From Luzula sylvatica (Eukaryota; Streptophyta; Magnoliopsida; Poales; Juncaceae): a stretch of 64,000 bases of DNA. The position numbers were made by a program, and so were the translations under genes. The notes under the pieces were generated by a model, which was given only the letters and a program-made list of their open reading frames with translations, was not told the DNA's origin and did no database searches. Below are positions 24,262 to 38,759 of this stretch, one piece after another. The DNA lies in NCBI GenBank assembly GCA_946800325.1, contig OX326958.1:30983314-31047313 (forward strand). Direction: 5' to 3'. Positions within the stretch are counted from its first letter, which is position 1, and every line of letters starts with the position of its first letter.

Positions 24262-24880
24262 TCCAGGAAGAGAAATTTACATGATTTTTTTTTTTTTTTT
24301 TTTGCAAATTTGCAAAAACAGACCCGTTAAGATTTGAACAAACAAAACTGTGCTTCGATATTTTTACGAGATTTGCATGCAAAATTTTAGCAAAAACATA
24401 CCCGTTAAGAATTTAGACATTTATGGCACCATTAGTGATCTTATTATTCTTTTATGATATGTATTCATATATTTTTTCTCTAGATTAGCAATTCATTGTT
24501 GCCAACTATGTGATTACATAGAATACTTCTAATTCTTCTTGCTGAAATAAATAATTAGTCAATTATAAATTATAAATTAGTCATGGAATATTTGAGATAT
24601 CTATTTTAATTATACATATAATGTATATTAAATACTCAATACTACAATCATATTTCATATTAATATGTACATCAATCACAATAATAATATAGGAAAATAG
24701 TTTAGAAATGTTATTTCTTACAAAAAGTAAATGTTACTTTTTCAGAACAGGTACCATCGAGAGAAAAAAATTTGCATGATTTTTTTTAAAATTGGCAAAA
24801 ATAAGAATTGAACAAATAAAACTGAGCTTCGATCTTATTACGACACTTGTATGCAAAGTTTTAGCAAAAATTTCAACTTC
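24262..24880 (+). repeat. Direct duplication of about 140 bp
   Basis: 24262-24400 recurs, diverged, at 24760-24875 (shared words GAACAAA(C/T)AAAACTG, GCTTCGAT, TTTTAGCAAAAA). Function unknown. Confidence 0.6.
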
Positions 24881-24899
24881 AAGGTTTGGCTTATGACAT

Positions 24900-26989
24900 G
24901 TTCGATCAATGCATGATAGAGTTGATTCTTTAATACTCAAGCGAAATTGGTTAAACAAAGAAATCGATTTTCATGATATACCAATTAATTGAACAAAAAA
25001 TTGAATAAGGACGAAACAATTGGTACTTATAAAATAAATAAATATTCGATTTGATTTCAAAGTTTGATTGATACATTGTATTCCATGATGCTCTCCGAGG
25101 AGAAGGAGAAGGGGACGAGATCGTCAGAGAGGAGGACAGAGAGAGAGAGGGGAGGCCGAGCTGGAGAGGAGGAGGTGAGACAGAATAAACAGTAAGAATA
25201 AAATAGGGTGAACATTTTCTAAAATCTACGGAGAAGAGTAATAAGTAATACATGCTAATAATATTAATATCCAAATTATTCTTTTATCAAAATGGTGTAT
25301 GATAGAAACTCCTTAAATTTAACCGTCGATAACTTGACAAAAAATGACTAGAAGACGCATGATGGGAAATATGGTTAATTTCATGTTAAATCGCTTGGAT
25401 GAAATACAATGTAGTCGTTCATAAACACATAAGAAAATGAATAATGGAGAAGCATCGTTTGTCCTACATCCAGACAATGAGACTTGAATCCAAAAAATTT
25501 CACAACATATTATTTGTTCTATCAAACACTCAATAAACTAGATTATGAGTATATTGGCTCGTTCGTAAATACATGAAATACATGAAATAACAAAATAGTG
25601 AAAGAAAAATTATCATTTTATTTCAATGATAGTCATTCGTTGAAGCAGAAAAGTGGAAGATAAGAGTTATGTTAATATTTATTTGTTTGAAAAGAAAAGA
25701 AAAATTCCTCTGTTTCACCTCTCCGAGTCCCAAGTAATAGAGTTAAACAATATTTTCATATGTTTATTTCACTTTTTTTCTAAATCGTTGTTTGGCGAAA
25801 TAAAATATATTTTCCATACTTGTCCCGTATAAATTTTCCCACACTACTTGACATGTTAACAATTAATGAAATCAAGTAAATAATACAAAGACAGGCATTA
25901 AACTCGAATATTTTATGTGTTAAATCGAATTCATTCACTTGTTTATTATAACATCGTTTAACATATACTCATTTAATACATACTTACGTGTTAAACAAGT
26001 TATGTTTACCTTTTTTATTACATATTTCTTTAATAACACTTTTAAAATTAAATGACAAAATGTTATTTTATCAATAGATGGAGGGGGCAGTAAAATCCAC
26101 TCTTAATTTCAAGCTGCCAAACAAGTCCAGTTAAAAATAATTTGAAAGACAAGACCTACGTCTCAAACTTCTCTATCACGACCGACCCCCCTTCTGTCCG
26201 TCCATCTGTTTTGAATGTTGTGTAATTATGGGCATGTCGGTTTAAAAAAGATTTTGTCTTCTATTTTTCTATTTAAATGTAGGAAAATATCGAACATATG
26301 CACACCTCTTCCTTTAGAACTTTGATGACGTGAATATGATTTAACACGTTAAAAATTAACATATTAATTTATGATTTAACATTTTAATTGGATGTTCAAT
26401 CATAAATTAAGATAATTAAATTATAAATTAAGATATTAAATTATATATTTATGTGTTAATTTTGAAGATATTAAATCATATTTATGTCATTAAAACTTTG
26501 AGGAAAAAATATTAAGGGACGTACATGACTACTGTATTAGTAGTAGGTAGCCTCGTGGCTTTGTAAAAGACAGGACAAATCACCTACTACCACTTCAAAA
26601 GAATTAAGTTCGAATAAAATGTACTTTTGTTGATATATAGAGATATGCGAAATCCTTGAAGATTGATTGAAGTCTGATTAGTATAATTAAGTTTGGTTAT
26701 AACGTATAAGCCTAGTTAGTGGATAGTGTGGGTCGACTTATTGTTTATTGGTCCATGTGAAAAAGGGTCAATAATGATCAGCTCTACTTGCAGTTCTTTA
26801 ATAACGTATTATTGCAAGTAAATTTCAATATACAAGTATCAAGATTCTGTGTTCTTGTATCCTCAAAAAGAGAAAAAGGACAAGAGTCACAAGACACATA
26901 CAAAGAACACCATCAAGAAAAACACTTAATCAAGTTCATAAAAATTCTTCTCTCCTTCTCACTCACACAACTCAAACCAATCCACACAC
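24900..26989. other. Intergenic stretch, including the ADH upstream region
   Basis: AT-rich with one purine-rich patch at about 25095-25175. No gene found. The 200 bases before 26990 should include the ADH leader (CT- and CA-rich, 26940-26989). Confidence 0.5.
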
Positions 26990-29122
<2,133 letters not shown>

Positions 29123-29696
29123 AGATATTAATTATTATTCTAATAAAAGCATGTAACAAATTCAAAAGATATGATTGTTGTTTTCAATTTTGCATGTCAC
29201 AATAAAGTTGTTCCTGAAATGTATGGAAATTCTTGGGCCTTTTTAAAAAATATGAATTATGATACAGATATATGGTTTGCATAATTTAGGTTTCAAATAG
29301 TAATTAAGCATATTTTCTATTATCTTGTTAAACGAATAGCCAGCTTTAGCATTGCCCCTATGTTTAGAAGCCATGCTATTATAACGTAACAAAATCAAAA
29401 TTAGCTTTCGTCTTCTTTTCCATTCTCTTTCTCATGAAAAATCAAACTTAAAATTAGTTTAGATTGGTCGAAATTACGGACCATTGAAGAAGGTTACTTA
29501 GCTAGCTAGGTTGTGACTTTTTGTTAATTTTCTAATTTGAAGTTTTGTGTGACTTCACTAAAAATGCTTAAATTTTAGCGACGCAGCGTCAACTAAAAAT
29601 CTCCAAGAGGAACTAATCGAATAGAGGAGAGAGAGAACTCGAGCACAAGGAGAACTCCAAAGAATCAGATATTTTCGAACCTATTCAGAGAGAAAC

Positions 29697-30713
29697 ATGT
29701 ACGGTACTTCAAAAAACAAGTTCCAAAACTTAGAGCAAGAATTGGAGAAGGTGAAAGAATCGGAATTAAAAATGCTCGAATCCTTAAAAGCGCAAACCAA
29801 AAAATTCGAACAAACCAAGATTGATCTAGAAGAATCCAAACTCGAGATCAAAACTCTCAAGGAGACTATAAAGGTATTGGAATCAAAACCCATCGGTGCT
29901 CAACTCAAGGAAAATGATAATTTGAGAACAATGTTAAGAAAAAAGGATGAAGAGCTTCGAATTGCAAAGCACGAGTCGAAGAGACTGAAGAACGAGGCGG
30001 AAGAATCATCCCTTTCTTGGCGAGAGAAAGAAAACGGTTTCTTGAAATGTGTTTCTTTATGCGAAGAGAAGATGGTTGCTGTGAAAGAAGAAAACAAAGA
30101 TATAATCGAGTCGCAAAAAAGCGCGAGGCGAGAAGTATCCATGTTGAGAGACATACTCAAACAAGCCGTAAACGAGGCTACGGTTACAAAAGAATCCCTA
30201 GAAATTGCTCGAAAAGAAAACAGGGAACTCAAAGACTCGTTAAAAGAAAAAGAAAATGCCGTGCAATGTATGAAGCAAGAACTCGAATCGCTTAAAGTTT
30301 GCGAAGCTGCGGCCCTAAATAGTGTTAAGCAGCTACAGAACATGATCGATGCTATATCGTGTACGGACTTGAACAAAAGTGCGATAAAATTCGAGGGCGA
30401 ATTGCCAAGATTGCCGCCTAAGGCAATGTCGAGTGAGAATGCTAGGGTTAACAAAAAGAATTTGTTGAAGTCTCCATCTCCGCTAGGACCGCACGGGCGA
30501 AATGCGAGGCGATATTCATTCGGCGACTCGTTCGGCGTATTTGATCAGGACAAAAAGGACAAAGAGCCCGAAAAGAATACCGGAATTGCATTCGGAGAGG
30601 GATATAGCAAAGGGCCCGATACGCCTACGCGTCTTATGGTGAAAAATAAGAAATGGGACGCGATAAAGAAGAAGCTCGAGGGGTTTCTTCGATGGAAAAG
30701 CTTCCACAAGTAA
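29697..30713 (+). CDS. Coiled-coil protein (WEB / myosin heavy chain-related type)
   Basis: A single uninterrupted frame of 338 residues. Residues about 5-220 are rich in Glu, Lys and Leu with heptad spacing, i.e. a long coiled coil (LEQELEKVKESELKML, LRTMLRKKDEELRIAK, LEIARKENRELKDSLK). Residues 230-310 are low-complexity with SPSPLGPHGRNARR and YSFGDSFG. The end is basic (KNKKWDAIKKKLEGFLRWK). No enzymatic motif. The layout resembles plant WEB-family and myosin-heavy-chain-related proteins, some of which work in chloroplast photorelocation or cytoskeleton links, but I cannot assign a member or role. The ATG at 29697 follows a leader with GAGAGAGAG and has no in-frame ATG before it in the open frame. 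It lies 574 bases after the ADH stop, same strand, with its own presumed promoter. The minus-strand frames inside it are shadows. Confidence 0.85.
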   Translation: MYGTSKNKFQNLEQELEKVKESELKMLESLKAQTKKFEQTKIDLEESKLEIKTLKETIKVLESKPIGAQLKENDNLRTMLRKKDEELRIAKHESKRLKNEAEESSLSWREKENGFLKCVSLCEEKMVAVKEENKDIIESQKSARREVSMLRDILKQAVNEATVTKESLEIARKENRELKDSLKEKENAVQCMKQELESLKVCEAAALNSVKQLQNMIDAISCTDLNKSAIKFEGELPRLPPKAMSSENARVNKKNLLKSPSPLGPHGRNARRYSFGDSFGVFDQDKKDKEPEKNTGIAFGEGYSKGPDTPTRLMVKNKKWDAIKKKLEGFLRWKSFHK

Positions 30714-30979
30714 TAAATAATTCCTACAATTTGGAGTTTAATTTTATTTTATTTTTTGAAGAAGGAAAGATTAGATAAAACTAATCATAGAGTTCCTCAT
30801 TATTTATGCCTTGATAGCTAAAAAGTAAAAACACTTCATTTCTTGGTTTCAACTTTTTGCAAGCCGGATGTTGGCTGTAATGTTTGTTATTATTTATCTA
30901 CTACTATGTTAATGTGTGATTTTGATCAAATTAATAATTACTGTTTATTACTTATCAAGAGTTTAGTTGTTACAAGAAA

Positions 30980-31052
30980 GGGGATGTAGCTCAGATGGTA
31001 GAGCGCTCGCTTAGCATGCGAGAGGTACGGGGATCGATACCCCGCATCTCCA
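30980..31052 (+). tRNA. tRNA-Ala (AGC)
   Basis: A 73-base cloverleaf without intron. The acceptor stem GGGGATG pairs with CATCTCC (one G-U), the D arm is GCTC...GAGC, and the anticodon stem CTCGC/GCGAG encloses TTAGCAT with anticodon AGC at 31013-31015. The T arm is CGGGG/CCCCG and the discriminator is A. The A-box TAGCTCAGATGG and a B-box variant GGATCGATACC serve as internal Pol III promoter. A T-run four bases past the end can terminate transcription. Confidence 0.97.
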
Positions 31053-32132
31053 CTTCTTTTGTAAGAATTCATTTTTTTTTTTGCAATACAACTTGATTAA
31101 TTCGACTTACAAAATGAAGATGAGGCCTTTTTTTAAACAAATTCTTTTCTTTCATGAAAACATTATGCTATTTTGGTTTACTTTTTGCAAGCACTAATTT
31201 TAATATTGTATACACATCTCTTTCGATTGTACTGGATTCCATCAATCCTTTCTTTTTTCTATCTTTATACTTTTCTGGGTGCAGGGATGCCAAAACATTT
31301 TAATATTAATATATTTCTTTATAATCACATCGATGTCTAAAGCTAAGAATTCCCAGTTAATTAATTGAAAACACAGGTCAATAATATTTGTTTATTTGGT
31401 GGGATTTCCACGTCATTATTTGGTAATGTGTCTCATTCCACATGTACGTTTTTTTGTTGTCTTGTATATCATTTCCATAATATTTTTGTCCCGTTTCCTC
31501 CAAAATTGGTACCCAATTCCAGCAAACTTTTGTCACAATTCCTCGTAATTGTGTACCAATTGCTACGAATTTCGTACCAATTCCTACCATAATGCCTCTT
31601 TTGATTATCATATAATTGGGATTGGAATTTGGAAGGCACGTTAGATATTAACTCATGTAATAAATTAAATAGTCAAATTGTTGAGCCATGGAATTGAAAT
31701 TAACTAATCCCTTAATTTGTCCTTTTAGTGTGTTTGTTTTGCCTTCCACATTGTTATATCTGGAAAGTAGATTTTCTTCAGTTAGATTCGTTGTGTTTTT
31801 TAATTATTGAAATATAATAATAAGACTTCTGAACCTTGAGTTGAAAAAATTGAGATTACAAAATATTTTCCAATATCATCAAGCCCTAAATTTCATGATC
31901 AATTCTAATTATATCTTTACAAATAGTTTACGCAAAGACCGAAGTATCCAAAAATCATCATCGAATTCGAGCCCTAATTAAAGTATCACAAACATTATCA
32001 AATTAAAAACATATTCACAAAAATAGAAGTATCATCATCGCCTATCAAATTAATTTCATAATTATTTCTCAAATATATTTCCCCCCACCCTATATTTCTA
32101 ATTAAAATCACACACATCCGGAACATAAAAAA
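31053..32132. other. Intergenic stretch with nothing identified
   Basis: AT-rich. At 31490-31590 there are imperfect repeats of CC(A/G)AATTC(C/G)TA-type words. It should include the 3' region of the minus-strand gene that follows. Confidence 0.5.
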
Positions 32133-32645
32133 TCAGAATACCCACTTGGTAGAAGATTTCTCTTTCATGGTTTTCGAAGGAAACAAATCGTGTCCGTGTT
32201 CGTGACCAGTTCCATCTTCTTTCTCCTTCTTACGATGATCGCGACCGTGAATAATTCTCGAGAAAAACCTCTCGATCTTCTTCTTCTTCTTCTTCTTCCT
32301 ATCCTTCTTCTTCTCGATAATCTCCGCTTCTCGCTCCTCCTTTATCTCGAAAGCCAAAGACCTGCTTTTTTGCAGCGCCTCCGAATTAAGGTTCGGATTT
32401 TGAATTTCCTTCGATGTCGTGATCGGAGGAGGCGGTGATGCGGCAGCTTGGCCGGGGGAAAGATTGGAATTCGACGAATAGAGAGAATTATCCGTAGAAC
32501 CGGACGAGGCGTGCGTGGTATTCGTAGCCGAGGAAGATGCGGAGAGATGAGTTAATTTTTCGCGTAAACAATTAGGGCAAACTCCTTTCGATAATCGGTA
32601 GTCTGGATGTCTCTTGCATCTGTCTTCCCAATCAGATCTTTTCAT
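32133..32645 (-). CDS. Small plant protein with GVCPxCLRE cysteine motif
   Basis: A single frame of 170 residues. The N-terminus reads CKRHPDYRLSKGVCPNCL (residues 10-27), i.e. C-x2-H followed by GVCPxCLREKL. This signature is shared with the N-termini of the plant DUF740/OCTOPUS family and many small uncharacterised plant proteins; it is probably a zinc-binding knuckle. The middle is Ser/Thr/Asn-rich, then comes a Lys-rich run (KKKDRKKKKKKKIERFF, about 115-131) that could act as a nuclear or membrane-contact signal, and a His/Asp/Lys-rich tail ending STKWVF. It is far shorter than DUF740 proteins. Real OCTOPUS-type proteins act at phloem-cell membranes; that role cannot be claimed here. The ATG at 32645 is the first in frame. 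Confidence 0.8.
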   Translation of the reverse strand: MKRSDWEDRCKRHPDYRLSKGVCPNCLREKLTHLSASSSATNTTHASSGSTDNSLYSSNSNLSPGQAAASPPPPITTSKEIQNPNLNSEALQKSRSLAFEIKEEREAEIIEKKKDRKKKKKKKIERFFSRIIHGRDHRKKEKEDGTGHEHGHDLFPSKTMKEKSSTKWVF

Positions 32646-35600
32646 ATTCTTTTTTATTTTATTTTTATTTCTTCTTCAAAATGGTTTTTAGGGTTTGAAT
32701 GAAATGAATGGATAAATAAAGGGGAGGGAGGAGAGGGAAGTTTGCTTTGCCAATTGATGCGAGAGGTTGAACGAGTCAAAAAGAAGAAATTAGGCGTAAT
32801 TGATTGCTGCTAGATATTTGGTAAATATTTTTGTTTGTTTTATGGCTAGATAGGGATATGTTAAACGCGTAGATTTGTGTGGTTAATTAGCTGTGTTTTT
32901 TTAATGAGCTCCCATCTTTTTTATAGTTAAAAATATCAATAAATATATGCACAACTCAACTAAATATCTCCAAGTTGCTCACATATTTTAGTTTGGAAGT
33001 TTTGTGAATTAGTATTATCGGAAATTTCGGTAATTAATCCATGGAAATTTCGGTAATTAAGATGTGAGTTTTGCGTGAGAGTTTTTAGGTAGGTGATGCG
33101 TATAATTATGAGGTTTGATGTGGTGTCCTTTAACGACGTCGAACGACCTTGATGCGAATTTAAAGAATGATTAATTGGAAGAATTAATAATAAAATCAAC
33201 GTACAATTAACGTATTACAATTAATTAATATGTATGTTAATTAACACGTACTGATTAATTGTTAATTACTTGATACTTGTTAATTATAAGTTAATTACAT
33301 TGTTAATTATTCTAATTATATATTTTTGGGATTGATGTCAAAGCCGTTTGGTGTGGATTTGGAAGACATGTTGTAATTCCAATATATAATTATTGTTCAA
33401 TTAGTGCATGCCACATCATTATTTAGTTATTATTAACAAAAATATTTAGAAAAATATATTCGTTTTTTTTTAAATAATTTATGTTAATTTACGTGTTGAC
33501 AATTAATAATAAATTTAATAAACAATAAATAAATTATATTAAAATAAAATAGGTTATATATTTTAGCTAATAAAAAATATATTAAATTTATTACATATTC
33601 TTTTAATAAATATTCATCTGAATCTATTAATTCATTTATTATTTATCATTTATTTAACGTTGTATTTATACGCTAAATTGCCGGCCACGTCATCGAGGGA
33701 TTTTAAGGCGGTTTCATATCATCACACAAATATTTAAGATTAGAATGAACCAACCCTTGAGATGAGACGTCATCTCTGGCCGGGGTTATATATTCAGTCT
33801 CCATAACATCAAAAATTAGTCTTGATAGGTGGCAAATGATGGTTAAGTGGGTTGTTTAGCCATCCAATTGATTCAATTAGCGATTTAATTTATTATTTAA
33901 TTGAATTGACTTATAAATATGTATTATATTTGCATCTAAACTATTTATATAAGATCTTTAATTTAACCTATAAAGTTAGTAAGCTATTTTTCGTAACTAA
34001 TACGCAATATCTTCTTCATAAATGCATATAAAAAATCCAATATAATAAGCATTAATTAAATTAGCTGTTCTTTGGAAAATAATAATTCCAGACAAACAAT
34101 TTAAAATCGGTATAGACTTCTTGATAATACAAGTATAACTCTTTTTTTAAATCAGGATAATACAAGTATAATTGTTGCATTGACAAATTAGAATTAGAAA
34201 ATAATACAAACTACAATCATAATGTGAATTTTGAAATAATTTCTAAAAAATATTTTTTAGTCTTATTTGACTAATATTTATGAGGTTTTCTACTACATTG
34301 CCTTACAATTTCCTCATTACTTTCGTGATATCATCATGAATAATTAACATCTAATTGTTGATTATAATTAACGATTAATTCATAAATTTTAATTTTAAAG
34401 TATTTATAATTAATGGTTAATTGGCGGAGACTCTGATGACATATTATTTTTTTATTTATTACGTATTAATCGTTAATTCACTTTGTTAATTAAGATGTTA
34501 ATTGAGTTGGATGATGTCATCACTAAAATGATGGCGAAATTGGGAGGACAAAGTAGAATGTTCCAATATTTATTTATGTAAATTTAAGTTGAACACAAAA
34601 TTACATCTCTAGTTTTATGCTCAAATGGAGAAAAAATTGAGCCAAGTTGAGTACTAAACAATGATTCCGGTTTGAATAATATTAATCCTTGCTTGTAGAC
34701 TATTATTTTGGACGGCGAAAATAGGCAAACTGGTGCACACGTGTGCATCAACATCAGGTATCTTTCTTTTAATTTACTTTGCTTTGAATTTTTCTTTTTC
34801 ACTTATATTATTGGCTACTTCATTTTTTTTCTCTTCAAATAAAAAAGGGAGATTCTTGGAAGGAATTTTACCTTGCCCCGTGATTTCACCAAAACATTCT
34901 CTGTATGAATACCAGAATAAACATGAAAATTTGACATGTTTAATTATCATATGGCACATAATTAATTAGCATATACTCCATAATTTAACATGTAGGGTAA
35001 TTATGATATATTAATTGGAGACAAAGAGAGTGATATCAGGAGACTTTGGACAAAAGCAACAAGTGCACACACACACGTGTTATTGTGATGTGACTCATAA
35101 TCGACTTGTCCATTTTAAGTTTTCCATTCCATTTACAAGGAGAATGTTCAAAATCCCTTGAATTAATTTTTGGAATTATGAAAAATCTTCCAATTTTTTA
35201 GATTCTCACATAATTTTTTTGTATTTTTTGCTTCCCCCGAAAACCCATAATTTTTCTAAATATTAACAAGAAACAACAAATTAAAACCCATAATTTATTT
35301 GTATTATGTATTTATATAAATGGAGCAAATTAAAATTTAACTTAAACAACAATTATAATTTATATTTATTATCAAAATTATTTAGAACAAATATGTTGGA
35401 AAAATAATGGGAATTTATAAATTAAAATCTTGATTTTAATTTGTAGTATGTTAATTGAATAAATGAAGGAAATAAATATTATTTTAGCACAAATTTTTTC
35501 CAATATTTGTTTTGTACAAATATGTTGAATAAATTGAAAAATTATTATCAAAATTAATATATATTGAAAATTAATGTTAGATATTTTTCAACAATTATTG

Positions 35601-35924
35601 TATTTTTGTATTTTTTATATAATATTTGAATAGCTATGTACTATTTATTAAATTATGGGGATTTATAAAATAAAATTATGAGAGCATAATGGTCATCATT
35701 CAAAACATAACAAAAAATTAAGGAATTTTTTAGGAAATATAAAAATGTAAGGGGTTTTGAAGGAAACAAAAAAATTATATAGGTTTTTTTTTCCAGGGAA
35801 TCTAAAAGGTTAGTGGGGTTTTCATGTTTTTTAGTGGTTTTTGAAAAATTCCATCATTTCATGTGTGCCCCTACAAAACTATTGTTAACAGTAAAAAAAA
35901 TCATATTGAATAAATTTAAGGCAT
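32646..35924. other. Intergenic stretch
   Basis: AT-rich and rich in TTAATTAA-type words, no gene. The first few hundred bases hold the upstream region of the small minus-strand gene. At 35130-35870 two facing arms share AATTTTTTTGT and TTTTAGATTC words in inverted order and may be an old TIR element of the same kind as 36110-37121. Confidence 0.5.
34734..34747. promoter_or_regulatory. 14-bp palindrome with G-box core
   Basis: TGCACACGTGTGCA is a perfect palindrome around CACGTG. A second CACGTG lies about 340 bases on, at about 35072, inside a CA run. The nearest gene end is over 2 kb away, so a regulatory role is only possible. Confidence 0.3.
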
Positions 35925-37492
35925 AATTTTATGTGTGCCTTTACAAAATATCATAATTGCACATTTACCATTAAAAAACATGAAATTTCATAAATATCCC
36001 TATAAAGCTCTTCAAATATCATGGATACTCCTAAATTGAACTTTTAATTCAAAATTTGTTAGTTTTTTCGTCCGAAATATTTTCCGATTTTAGCCCTATA
36101 TAAATATAAGGGGAATTTTTAAAAAACCCCCTATCTTTTCTTGATATTTTAAAAAACCCCCTAACTTCTTTGAATCTCCAAAAAAAACCCTATTCCAAAC
36201 TTCTCTTTGTAAAGACCCCCCCTACCATTAACTTTGAGATTTTAAATTTTGTTAATTCCCATTTTACCCTTACATCTTTTTTCTTTAAACTAATTAAATA
36301 CTAAGTGTTATATTTTCTTAATTATCAAATTATCTTCCAAGCAATTTATTTTTGGAAAAATTTCAAAAAACCCCCAAACTTTTTTCAATATTCGAAAAAC
36401 CCCTCACTTTTGAGAAACTCCAAAAATCCTGTAAAAACAAACTTTTCTTTCAAAAAACCCCCTATAGGTGTTAAAGTTAACTCTTTTGAGGAGAAAATTT
36501 TATTTTGACCAAAATACCCTTCTAATTTTATAAAATACAATTTTTCTTAATAATGTTTAGTATTTTTTATTTTAAAATTAACACTATTATGTTTGAATTT
36601 CAGAGCTAGCACTTTCGCTAAATAGTCTGTCAATTTTTTTTACTTTCGTCAGACAGATTGGCGAAAGTGATTAAATACGATTTAATTTCATCCCATAACA
36701 TGTGCACGTATCGGCAAAAAATCTGATTCTAAATAGATGATCTAATGTATCATTCATATAAAAGTAAATTCATTTGTTATTATTTATACTTTTATTATTT
36801 GTTAGTCGTTAAATAAATTATAGGTCAAACGATGTATGATTTTGCAAATATATAAACTGATATATAATTATAGGACTTAATATATAATTAATTAATTATG
36901 AAATTTTTATGAATTTTTAAATTAAAAAAATACTAAAGATTATTAGCAAAAATGCATTTTATAAAACTAGAGGGGTATTTTGGTCCCAAAAAAAAAATTA
37001 ACACCTCAAGGGGGTTTTTTGAAAGAAAAATTTGCTTTTAGGGGGTTTTTTGGAGTTTCTCAAAAGTGAGGGGGTTTTTTAGAATATTGAAAAAAGGTAG
37101 GGGGTTTTTTAAAAATTTCCCTAAATATAATAGTTACTTGAAATTTTGAAAAAATATTGATTTCAGTAATGAGTTTTGGAAGAAAATCATGAGATATAAT
37201 TGATAATATCTGATTTGTTTGTATGGTTTTAAATATTATTTAAGGGCAAAAATTATTCATAATCATAGAAAAATAATTTTCAAAATTAGGTAATTGATAT
37301 ATTAATAATGAGAAGGACATTTATGGTTTTTATTGAAATAATAGGGATATACGTGATATTTTAATGATTTTATAGGAGTACTCACGATATTTGAAGGGTT
37401 TATAAGGGTATCCATGATATTTGAAAGGTTTTGCAAAGATATTCATGAAATTTATATTATTGAGAGGTATATGTGAAATTATGATATAATAT
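35925..37492. mobile_element. Outer inverted-repeat element, interrupted by a MULE-like element
   Basis: The left part (35925-36100) carries GCATAATTTTATGTGTGCCT, CAAATATCATGGATACTCCT and similar words. The right part (37131-37492) carries the same words in reverse (AGGGTATCCATGATATTTG, GAGGTATATGTGAAATTATG). The two arms flank the insertion at 36110-37121. The exact termini and target duplication of the outer element are not resolved. Confidence 0.55.
36110..37121. mobile_element. Mutator-like non-autonomous TIR element with 9-bp target duplication
   Basis: Left end GGGGAATTTTTAAAAAACCC, right end the inverse of GGGAAATTTTTAAAAAACCC. Both arms contain repeated AAAAAACCCCCT blocks. The flanks are a perfect direct 9-mer TAAATATAA (36101-36109 and 37122-37130), the length made by Mutator-like transposases. 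No coding frame. A second left-type arm starts at 36354 and matches the right arm over about 170 bp better than the outer left arm does. Confidence 0.8.
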
Positions 37493-37844
37493 ACTTTTCA
37501 CAATTATATTATGAATATGAATTGTGTCTAAAGCCTACTAAAATTTAAGTGATTTTCCAAAATCATACAAAAGCAACAGTCTAATAGATGAGTTGTATTC
37601 AAGTATTCAAATTTCTATGGCAGCCCACAAATGTTTTCTTCCCGAATAAACTTATCTAGGTTTAAATCCAAACTCAAATATGAACAAATTTGGGCTACTT
37701 CTAGCCCAAAATAAACACCTGTTTTACAAGAAAAAAGGTCTTAATTCTTCTATAGAAAAAAAAAAACAGCCAATTAATAGATGTAGATGGATAAGAAAAG
37801 AGAAGTCGTTTTGGTCGATGAAGTTAGGTGTTTGTCACCTTCAT

Positions 37845-38752
37845 TTCAAGTCTTTTGTTGGCCCCCTCCATTCATGTCCACAAAAGAAAACTGTATCGAA
37901 TTTAATAATTAATATCCTTGCGGCTTTAAACAGTCCCACCAGTACAATTAGGCACACACATTGTTGTACTACATGCTCACAAAATACAAATCTCAACATT
38001 GATTATTTGCATGCCTCTTTCCATTCAAATTTAACTGCATAAGCATTGCAGATTTACAGTCATGACAAGCTATGTTGCAGACCGATACCACAATTTTCAA
38101 AAATCACGGATACGAGGTTATATAATTATTATTTTAATATATTTATATAATATATAATTAATAAAATAAATAAATAACATTTTTAAATTAAATATCTTGA
38201 CAATAAATAAAATCAACTAAACAATACAAAATCATAAAAATATCTTAAAATTATTCTAGAAGTATCATACAAGTAATCTAAAATTATCTTAAAAGTATCA
38301 TATATAATTTATTTAAAAATATTATGGACCGAAATATATAATTGACCGAAGTATCCTAAGTGGAGTATCATAGCCGTATTCTAGAAGTATCTAAGCCGTA
38401 TCTATCCTGTCGTATTTCCGCCGTATCCGAAAAAATAAATATTAAAATAATCAGATACGTCACGTGACGTATTCGATACATATCCGAGTCGTATCGTACC
38501 CGTATCCGTATCGGATATCCGTATCATCAGGATACTTCTGTATTTTTGAAGTATCCGCATCTTTGTTGGCACCATCCATTCATGTCCACAAAAGAAATCA
38601 ATTTATACAGTTCCACCAGTACAATTAGGCACATAACATTGTTGTACTACAGTCTACATGCTCAGAAATCTCAACATAGATTATTTCATATTTGTATGCC
38701 ACTTTCGATTAAAATTTAACTGCACAAGCATTGCAGATTTACAATCATGACA
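37845..38752 (+). repeat. Direct duplication flanking a GTATCCG-rich block
   Basis: About 200 bp from 37850 (CTTTTGTTGGCCCCCTCCAT) recurs from 38569 (CTTTGTTGGCACCATCCATT). Both go on through CACCAGTACAATTAGGCAC and end with GCATTGCAGATTTACA. Between them, 38380-38570 is dense in CGTATCCG/GATACG words. The frame at 37680-38042 lies in the first copy and has no homologous open frame in the second, so I do not call a gene. Confidence 0.75.
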
Positions 38753-38759
38753 AGTCTTT

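Noticed and set aside
29900..30707. Minus-strand frames of 184 and 63 residues, and a 92-residue plus frame
   Set aside because: Shadows of the coiled-coil gene in other frames.
37680..38042. 120-residue open frame
   Set aside because: Lies in a direct repeat; the second copy is not open in the same frame and there is no known domain.
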